This document shows, piece by piece, positions 6,242 through 10,279 of a stretch of DNA of 10,279 nucleotides. This stretch comes from Candidatus Komeilibacteria bacterium (GTDB taxonomy: Bacteria; Patescibacteriota; Patescibacteriia; UBA1558; S5-K13). Location: contig JAUVAE010000015.1 of the NCBI GenBank assembly GCA_030591905.1, forward strand, positions 1 to 10,279. Reading direction: 5' to 3'. Made by a program: the position numbers and the translations under genes. Every line of letters starts with the position of its first letter. Within the stretch, counting starts at the first letter, position 1. The notes beneath the pieces are model-generated. The model was not told the DNA's origin. It did no database searches and saw only the letters and a list, made by a program, of their open reading frames with translations.

Positions 6242-6341
6242 GTGCCATTCGAAGCACAGATTACTATTTACTATAAAACTTACCATAGAAATCCGCCCAT
6301 GCTTCGCTAAAGCTTCACAGGGCATCCTTCGCTGTGCGAAG
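6242..6341. repeat. Cluster of GC-rich foldbacks between ftsE and tRNA-Thr
   Basis: Three pieces are visible. GTGC/GCAC (6242-6245, 6254-6257) has TTCGAA within its loop. GCCC/GGGC (6295-6298, 6320-6323) encloses GCTTCGCTAAAGCTTC. A perfect six-base-pair hairpin CTTCGC-TGT-GCGAAG lies at 6327-6341. The last ends two bases from the encoded CCA of the tRNA and could help define its 3' end, although no T run follows. The core CGCTAAAGCT (6305-6314) is shared with the rpmA tail repeat. Confidence 0.5.
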
Positions 6342-6343
6342 AA

Positions 6344-6419
6344 TGGAGCCGAGAAGAGGATTCGAACCCCCGACCCACGGTTTACGATACCGTTGCTCTA
6401 CCAACTGAGCTATCTCGGC
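6344..6419 (-). tRNA. tRNA-Thr (anticodon CGT)
   Basis: The minus strand folds into a 76-nt tRNA with an encoded CCA. The acceptor stem is GCCGAGA/TCTCGGC, the D stem GCTC/GAGC with an AGTTGGTA loop, and the anticodon stem ACGGT/ACCGT around the loop ATCGTAA. The variable region has five bases, and the T arm has the loop TTCGAAT. The anticodon is CGT, reading ACG (Thr). G1-C72, C2-G71 and G35-U36 agree with known threonyl-tRNA synthetase identity elements. The T stem (GGGGG/CCTCT) contains two G-U pairs, and the discriminator base is U, both slightly unusual. It is transcribed in the same direction as the flanking genes. Confidence 0.96.
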
Positions 6420-6452
6420 ATTAATCTAATTTAATAATGTAATAATTAATTA

Positions 6453-6458
6453 ATTATA
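6453..6458 (-). promoter_or_regulatory. Possible -10 box for tRNA-Thr
   Basis: A perfect TATAAT (minus strand, 6458-6453) lies 33 bases before the 5' end of tRNA-Thr, predicting initiation near 6446. At 16-17 bp upstream no good -35 box is present, only AT-rich sequence. The region is so AT-rich that one -10 match is weak evidence. Confidence 0.35.
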
Positions 6459-6489
6459 ACGAATAAGCTCAAAAAAATATATTACTTGT

Positions 6490-6521
6490 CCTCCGAAGTC
6501 CCGTACTCGGGACGAAGGAGG
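6490..6521. repeat. GC-rich hairpin with symmetric GAA/GAA internal loop
   Basis: CCTCC (6490-6494) pairs with GGAGG (6517-6521), and GTCCCG (6498-6503) pairs with CGGGAC (6508-6513) around TACT. The two stems are separated by GAA on each side, which could form sheared G-A pairs in RNA. On the minus strand it follows the parvulin gene and precedes a run of T (6477-6471) after about a dozen bases, so it may assist termination. Confidence 0.6.
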
Positions 6522-6526
6522 GAGCT

Positions 6527-6548
6527 ACCTGCCTACCGGCAGGCAGGT
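6527..6548. repeat. GC-rich palindrome with ACCTGCC / GGCAGGT arms
   Basis: ACCTGCC (6527-6533) can pair with GGCAGGT (6542-6548), or CCTGCC can pair with the nearer GGCAGG (6538-6543) around TACC, so two alternative folds share the same left arm. It stands next to the hairpin at 6490-6521, just 3' of the parvulin gene on the minus strand. Palindromes of the CTGCC...GGCAG type are familiar to me from Parcubacteria intergenic regions. A second short one occurs here at 1162-1174. Confidence 0.6.
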
Positions 6549-6562
6549 CTCGGCAAAATAAA

Positions 6563-7420
6563 TTATTTTATCGTTTTCAAAAAATATAATATCCTACTTT
6601 TCTGTAAAAAATTATCTAAATAATTATTAAAATTCTCAATTGGTAAAAATATCTGATCAAACTGATAATAATAATCACCGCTGTCATTCTTTATTTTACC
6701 ATTTAATCTATATATATGGTATCCAGAAATACTTTTAATAACTGAGGTGAAATCACCTACTTGCATTTTATCAACTTTTACTTTTAAAGATTCAGGAAGT
6801 CTTCCATAAGAAAGCCATCCTATTAGACTCCCATCAATACCAAGATTATCATCTTTATATAAATCAGAATAACTACTAAATATATCTGGATCTTTAATTA
6901 AGTCACTATAAATTATTTCTATCTTTTTTTTATTTTCTAAATTAAAATTATCATTTGTAATTTTTTCTAAAATTTTCTGCCGATAAAAAATTGGTTTTAA
7001 AAAATAACTACTAAACTTATCTCTATTAATTTCAGCGATATTATTATTTTTATAAAAATTATCTATATAATCATCAAATTCTTGATCATTAATATTAATA
7101 TTAAGTTTTAAAATCATTTGCTCTAAAGCAATGCTTTGAATCATCGCTTTCAATGCTAGCCTATGATCAAATTTATTTTTAGTTCTGTTAAATTCTATTA
7201 GGTAGGATTCATACTGTTCTAAAAAATTCTCATATTTATTAATACTTACTATATCATTATTAATGATAATAGCTGGGTAAGGAATAATTTTAGTAGTAAA
7301 TTTACTTAAAGGCGTCTGATAACCAAAAAAATAAATATCAAAAAAACAAAATATAATTACTGCTAACAATACATATAAAGAAAAAATAATAATCCTCTTT
7401 CTAGTAATTAATATATTCAT
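6563..7420 (-). CDS. Membrane-anchored parvulin/SurA-like peptidyl-prolyl isomerase
   Basis: Proteins of this type help fold secreted or membrane proteins outside the cytoplasm. The 285-residue protein has one N-terminal hydrophobic segment (about 9-32) after a basic start, acting as a signal anchor; no convincing lipobox is present. Residues 50-155 resemble the helical SurA N-domain, with NNDIVSINKYENF and IALEQMILKLNININDQEFDDYI. Residues 190-242 carry the second half of a parvulin domain (GSLIGWLSYGRLPESL, VGDFTSVIKSISGYHIYRL). The usual first half (HILV-type strand and the following helix) is shortened, so catalytic activity is doubtful and a chaperone role is as likely. The C-terminal 40 residues (YQFDQIFLPIENFNNYLDNF and on) form an added segment. 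The ATG overlaps the TGA of the FtsB-like gene by four bases (ATGA), implying translational coupling. Confidence 0.8.
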   Translation of the reverse strand: MNILITRKRIIIFSLYVLLAVIIFCFFDIYFFGYQTPLSKFTTKIIPYPAIIINNDIVSINKYENFLEQYESYLIEFNRTKNKFDHRLALKAMIQSIALEQMILKLNININDQEFDDYIDNFYKNNNIAEINRDKFSSYFLKPIFYRQKILEKITNDNFNLENKKKIEIIYSDLIKDPDIFSSYSDLYKDDNLGIDGSLIGWLSYGRLPESLKVKVDKMQVGDFTSVIKSISGYHIYRLNGKIKNDSGDYYYQFDQIFLPIENFNNYLDNFLQKSRILYFLKTIK

Positions 7421-7818
7421 ACATCAATATTATTAAAAAAATAATTCCACCATAATCTTATATTTGATATATTTTCATATTCGATTTCTTGACTATTAAC
7501 ATTTAAAATATTGTCCGTATTTTCTTCTGTAAAAACTATAATTTTTTCACCTGGCTTTTTATAGCCCAACTTTTCTCTAGAAGTAGATTCAATATATTCT
7601 TCTGTTTCAAAATATTCAATTAAATTATTTAATTTATTATTTTCATTACCCAAATTTTCTATTTCCATTTTGAGATCAGAAATTCTTCTTTTAACTTCTA
7701 ATCTTTGTTTTATTTCACGATAAACACTCATTGATAAATAAATAACAATAATTAAAAATATCACAAAAAATATTTTAGAAGAAAATATTCTAAAGAATAA
7801 TGAATCATTTTGTTTCAT
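7417..7818 (-). CDS. FtsB/DivIC-like septum formation initiator protein
   Basis: FtsB and DivIC are single-pass division proteins that join FtsL and FtsQ/DivIB to activate septal peptidoglycan synthesis. From ATG at 7818 the protein has 133 residues: a short cytoplasmic N-terminus, one transmembrane helix (about 14-32) and a coiled coil (about 34-68, RRISDLKMEIENLGNENNKL). The family C-terminal motif follows: EYIESTSREKLGYKKPGEKI. A further 40 acidic and aromatic residues trail to the TGA. The frame is open upstream to a TTG at 7869, but that start would place the T-rich terminator-like sequence inside the gene. The ATG at 7818 also lies exactly where a leaderless transcript should begin. It is coupled to the downstream parvulin-like gene by a four-base overlap. 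Confidence 0.85.
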   Translation of the reverse strand: MKQNDSLFFRIFSSKIFFVIFLIIVIYLSMSVYREIKQRLEVKRRISDLKMEIENLGNENNKLNNLIEYFETEEYIESTSREKLGYKKPGEKIIVFTEENTDNILNVNSQEIEYENISNIRLWWNYFFNNIDV

Positions 7819-7824
7819 ATATTT

Positions 7825-7853
7825 ATTATAATAAAAAAAGGGCAATTTGTAAA
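7825..7853 (-). promoter_or_regulatory. Predicted promoter giving a leaderless mRNA for the FtsB-like gene
   Basis: On the minus strand TTTACA (7853-7848) and a perfect TATAAT (7830-7825) are separated by 17 bp. Initiation about seven bases past the -10 box falls on the A of the ATG at 7818, so the mRNA would start at its own start codon. This agrees with the absence of a Shine-Dalgarno sequence. The -35 box lies inside the loop of the terminator-like hairpin at 7840-7859. Confidence 0.65.
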
Positions 7854-7859
7854 AAGCCC
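7833..7859 (-). terminator. Weak intrinsic terminator after the PH-domain gene
   Basis: On the minus strand GGGC (7859-7856) pairs with GCCC (7843-7840), with three further A-T pairs possible inside the loop, followed by seven T (7839-7833). It begins 33 bases after the PH-domain gene's stop. The short GC stem makes it weak. It overlaps the promoter of the next gene. Confidence 0.5.
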
Positions 7860-7891
7860 AATCACACAAATAATCCCTAAAATTTAAAAAA

Positions 7892-8368
7892 TTAACTAAT
7901 TATCTCCCAAATCCTATTTTTTACTCTTTTAATATCAGGGATATCGTTTAAATCAACATACTTATTATTTTTCAAATAAATGACTAAATCCCCTACTTTA
8001 AAAACCTTACTTATCAAACCCTGATATTCAATATTAATTTCATCAATATTATCTAAATAAAATTCTTTAACACCTCTATGAAAAAATCCTTCTTGATAAA
8101 ATCTGTAAAGTTTCTTTTCTGTTAAAATAATACAATTATAAACCCATTTATTATAAGAAATAAAAATATAAAATGAAGCTAAAAAAATTATTAACAAAGA
8201 CAATATAATTCCCTTCATTCCTAAACTCAAAATTGGAATCATAAAAAAGAAAGGAACTAAAAATATAATTATGGCTAAGAAAAGTTTAAAATACAAAACA
8301 AACTTAAGTGAATGAATTATTTCTAATAACTCTTCATCATTTGGCAAATATTTGTTAAAATTAGACAT
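7892..8368 (-). CDS. Bacterial PH-domain (bPH2/DUF304-like) membrane protein
   Basis: The 158-residue protein has two adjacent hydrophobic helices (about 25-48 and 51-71) followed by a bacterial pleckstrin-homology-like domain. The PH part shows the usual run: NKWVYNCIILTEKKLYRF, a short turn (QEGFFHRG), VKEFYLDNIDEINIE, GLISKVFKVGDLVIYL and a final helix with PDIKRVKNRIWEII. Such proteins are common in bacteria, but their biochemical role is poorly known, so no function is assigned. The start ATG at 8368 is back to back with the ATG of the small plus-strand gene (CATATG at 8366-8371). A promoter-like sequence lies about 100 bp upstream in the end of lepA. No ribosome binding site is visible. 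Confidence 0.82.
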   Translation of the reverse strand: MSNFNKYLPNDEELLEIIHSLKFVLYFKLFLAIIIFLVPFFFMIPILSLGMKGIILSLLIIFLASFYIFISYNKWVYNCIILTEKKLYRFYQEGFFHRGVKEFYLDNIDEINIEYQGLISKVFKVGDLVIYLKNNKYVDLNDIPDIKRVKNRIWEIIS

Positions 8369-8464
8369 ATGAAAAGAAAAAAATTAAAAATACTTTGGGC
8401 AATTCTGGCAGGTTTTATGGTTCTCAGCATGTTGTCTTGGACAATTGCTCCTTTATTCCGCTAA
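8369..8464 (+). CDS. 31-residue single-pass membrane protein
   Basis: ATG at 8369 opens a 31-residue frame: a basic start (MKRKKLK), then one hydrophobic helix of about 20 residues containing SMLSWT, ending LFR before TAA. The basic-then-hydrophobic layout predicts a single-pass membrane protein with its N-terminus in the cytoplasm. From memory, very similar short proteins (KILW, hydrophobic run, SM..WT, P) are widespread in CPR genomes, which is the main reason to treat it as real. It is the only plus-strand gene in a minus-strand block, sharing CATATG with the PH-domain gene's start and ending 18 bp from the lepA stop. TAAAAT at 8356-8361 is a possible -10 box for a leaderless transcript, but no good -35 is seen. 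Function unknown. Confidence 0.62.
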   Translation: MKRKKLKILWAILAGFMVLSMLSWTIAPLFR

Positions 8465-8468
8465 GTTT

Positions 8469-8497
8469 ATTATAGTCCTAAATTAATCTCGTTTCAA
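8469..8497 (-). promoter_or_regulatory. Predicted sigma70 promoter for the PH-domain gene, inside the end of lepA
   Basis: On the minus strand TTGAAA (8497-8492) and a perfect TATAAT (8474-8469) are separated by 17 bp. The -35 box overlaps codons of the last residues of lepA, and the -10 box lies just past its stop. Initiation near 8462 would give a leader of about 94 nt that is complementary to essentially the whole small gene at 8369-8464. Confidence 0.6.
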
Positions 8498-10279
8498 AAC
8501 AGATAAATACACATCTTGTGGTAATGCAACTTTTCCTTGACTTTGCATTCTTTTTTTACCTTTTTTCTGTTTTGCTAAAAGTTTCTTTTTTCTACTTACA
8601 TCGCCTCCATATAATTTTTCAGTAACATTTTTTCGTAAAGCACTTAATCTCTCGGCTGCAATAATTTTCGCTCCAATTGCAGCTTGTATCTTTATTACAA
8701 ATTGCTGTCTAGAAATTGCTTCTTTTAATCTAAGAACGATTGCTTTAGCCACTCTAAAAGCATCGTCTTTATAAACAAAACTAGACAAAGGTTCAACTAG
8801 TTCTTCAGCTATATAAATATCTAACTTAACTAAGTCTACTAATTTGTATTCAGAAAATTCATAATTTATAGAAGCATATCCTTTGCTGACACTCTTAAGC
8901 TTATCATAAAAATCTACTAAAATTGGAGCTAAAGGTATTTTATATTTTAAAACCACCAAATCTTGATCTAAATATTCTGTGTTTAAATATTTCCCTCTTC
9001 TACTCTCTACCAAACTCATTACCGGTCCCATATACTCAGCAGGAGTAATAACATCCATATCTACTATTGGCTCTTCAATACAATCCACAGACTGAATATC
9101 AAGCTCAGATGGTTTAGTCAAAATTATATATTCACCTAATTCATCTTTTAAAATATGTATTTTCTTATTCTTAGAATATTTAGCAGCAACGCCCTCTCTT
9201 AAATAAGCTCTATAAGCTACAGAAGGAACCGTCACAACCAATTCTAAATCATATTCTCTTTTTAATCTTTGTAAAAATATATCTAAATGTAAAAGACCTA
9301 AAAAACCACATCTAAATCCAAAACCAAAAACTGGGGAAGATTCTGGTTCTATTTCAATAGAAGCATCATTTAATTTTAATTTCTCTACAGCATCCCTTAA
9401 CTCTTCATATTTATCCCCGCCCTGAGAATAAACCCCAGCATATACCATCGGCTTAACTATTTTATAACCAGCCAAAGCTTCTGTATTTTCATTTTGGATA
9501 CCAATAGTATCACCAACCCTAATACTTCTTAAATCTTTTTCACTAGTAATTATATAAGCTATTTCCCCATTTTTAATTTCCGGTGATTTCTCTCTGCTAA
9601 TTCTAAAATATCCAACTTCTAAAACTTCACTCAATTTATTAGTGCCTAAGAATCTTACTTTATCACCTCTCTTAAAAGAACCGCCAAAAACCCTGACATA
9701 AGAAATTATTCCGCGATATTCATCGTAAATAGAATCAAAAATTAAAGCTCTGCTGTTATTTACGCTCTCTTTAGGTGCTGGAACTTTATCAACTATCTCT
9801 TCTATTAACTTATCAACTCCTAGTCCTGTTTTTGCTGAAATTTCTAAAATTTCATCTTCCTCACATTTTAATAAATTAATAATTTCTTTTTTAACTTTTT
9901 CAATATCTGCTGTTGGCAAGTCAATTTTATTCATTACTGGAATAATTTTCAACTTTTGATCTTGGGCAAATCTTAAATTAACTAAAGTCTGAGCCTGAAC
10001 ACCTTGAGTAGCATCAACAATTAATATCGCTCCTTCTACGCAAGCAATTGATCGTGATACTTCATAGCCAAAATCCATATGACCAGGAGTGTCTATTAGA
10101 TTTAATAAATATTGTTCGCCACTAGAAGCTTTATATTGCATCCTAATTGGCTGTAATTTGATAGTAATTCCCTTTTCCCTCTCCAAGTCCATTGTGTCTA
10201 AAATTTGGGCTTTCATGTCTCTTTCTAAGATAGTTCCTGTCAATTCTAAAAAACGATCCGCTAAAGTGGATTTCCCATG
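8483..10279 (-). CDS. lepA: LepA (elongation factor 4), N-terminus cut by window edge
   Basis: LepA is a ribosome-associated GTPase of the EF-G family, linked to initiation and to remobilising stalled or mispositioned ribosomes. The window holds 598 residues, starting inside the P-loop (HGKSTLADRF), so only about 12-20 N-terminal residues are missing. GTPase motifs follow in order, counted from that His: EREKGITIK (G2), DTPGHMDF (63-70, G3), NKID (117-120, G4) and SAK (148-150, G5). LepA-specific signatures are GFRCGFLGLLHLDI, ITPAEYMGPVMSLVESRRG, the SVSKGYASINYEF segment and the basic C-terminus (IQAAIGAKIIAAERLSALRKNV, LYGGDVSRKKKLL, ending LKRD). The frame is open throughout with no anomalies. 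It precedes the PH-domain gene, whose probable promoter lies in lepA's last codons. Confidence 0.97.
   Translation of the reverse strand, partial: HGKSTLADRFLELTGTILERDMKAQILDTMDLEREKGITIKLQPIRMQYKASSGEQYLLNLIDTPGHMDFGYEVSRSIACVEGAILIVDATQGVQAQTLVNLRFAQDQKLKIIPVMNKIDLPTADIEKVKKEIINLLKCEEDEILEISAKTGLGVDKLIEEIVDKVPAPKESVNNSRALIFDSIYDEYRGIISYVRVFGGSFKRGDKVRFLGTNKLSEVLEVGYFRISREKSPEIKNGEIAYIITSEKDLRSIRVGDTIGIQNENTEALAGYKIVKPMVYAGVYSQGGDKYEELRDAVEKLKLNDASIEIEPESSPVFGFGFRCGFLGLLHLDIFLQRLKREYDLELVVTVPSVAYRAYLREGVAAKYSKNKKIHILKDELGEYIILTKPSELDIQSVDCIEEPIVDMDVITPAEYMGPVMSLVESRRGKYLNTEYLDQDLVVLKYKIPLAPILVDFYDKLKSVSKGYASINYEFSEYKLVDLVKLDIYIAEELVEPLSSFVYKDDAFRVAKAIVLRLKEAISRQQFVIKIQAAIGAKIIAAERLSALRKNVTEKLYGGDVSRKKKLLAKQKKGKKRMQSQGKVALPQDVYLSVLKRD

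Noticed and set aside
7819..7869. Upstream TTG start adding 17 residues to the FtsB-like protein
   Set aside because: The added segment would be coded by the hairpin, T tract and -10 box, and it lacks the usual short N-terminus before the membrane helix.
5516..10279. Alternative genetic code (UGA as glycine, or UAA as sense)
   Set aside because: Genes are open under the standard code without internal UGA. The FtsB-like gene ends in TGA, and rpmA, lepA and nfu end in TAA.

Overview
The window looks like part of a small, AT-rich bacterial genome of the Patescibacteria/CPR type, most likely Parcubacteria-like. Five things point there: compact single-copy genes, almost no Shine-Dalgarno sequences, an L27 with a Lys-rich tail, a conserved-looking 31-residue membrane protein, and short GC-rich palindromes scattered through AT-rich spacers. 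UGA is not needed as a sense codon in any gene and ends one, so the UGA=Gly code of Gracilibacteria/Absconditabacteria is not indicated. The assignment is inferred from gene content and style; no phylogeny was run.

Layout from left to right. 1-1599 (minus): nearly complete mraY (lipid I synthesis) and a small unknown membrane protein. 1707-3578 (minus): a compact Fe-S assembly operon transcribed iscU, then a stand-alone NifU C-terminal (Nfu) domain, then a NifS/IscS cysteine desulfurase. 3579-3888: a divergent control region. Two sigma70-type promoters point outward, one to the Fe-S operon and one to rpmA, each with one arm of a perfect 19-bp inverted repeat just upstream of its -35 box. 3889-4293 (plus): rpmA, ending at a strong intrinsic terminator, followed by a GC-rich palindromic repeat. 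4530-6196 (minus): ftsE-ftsX, with ftsE interrupted by an in-frame TAA before the Walker A motif. 6344-6419 (minus): tRNA-Thr(CGT) flanked by palindromes. 6563-7818 (minus): a membrane-anchored parvulin/SurA-like protein translationally coupled to an FtsB/DivIC-like protein that appears to be expressed from a leaderless promoter. 7892-8368 (minus): a bacterial PH-domain membrane protein. 8369-8464 (plus): the small membrane protein. 8483-10279 (minus): lepA, truncated at its N-terminus by the window edge.

Most genes belong to two housekeeping themes: envelope and division (MraY, FtsE/FtsX, the FtsB-like protein and the parvulin-like foldase) and translation or cofactor supply (L27, LepA, tRNA-Thr, Fe-S assembly). 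No phage, transposase, CRISPR or secondary-metabolite genes are present. The most unusual content is regulatory: the mirrored promoter pair, the leaderless promoter embedded in a terminator-like hairpin, and a predicted 5' leader antisense to an entire small gene. The premature stop in ftsE and the repeat-derived tail of rpmA are also unusual. I do not see a clearly new multi-gene system.
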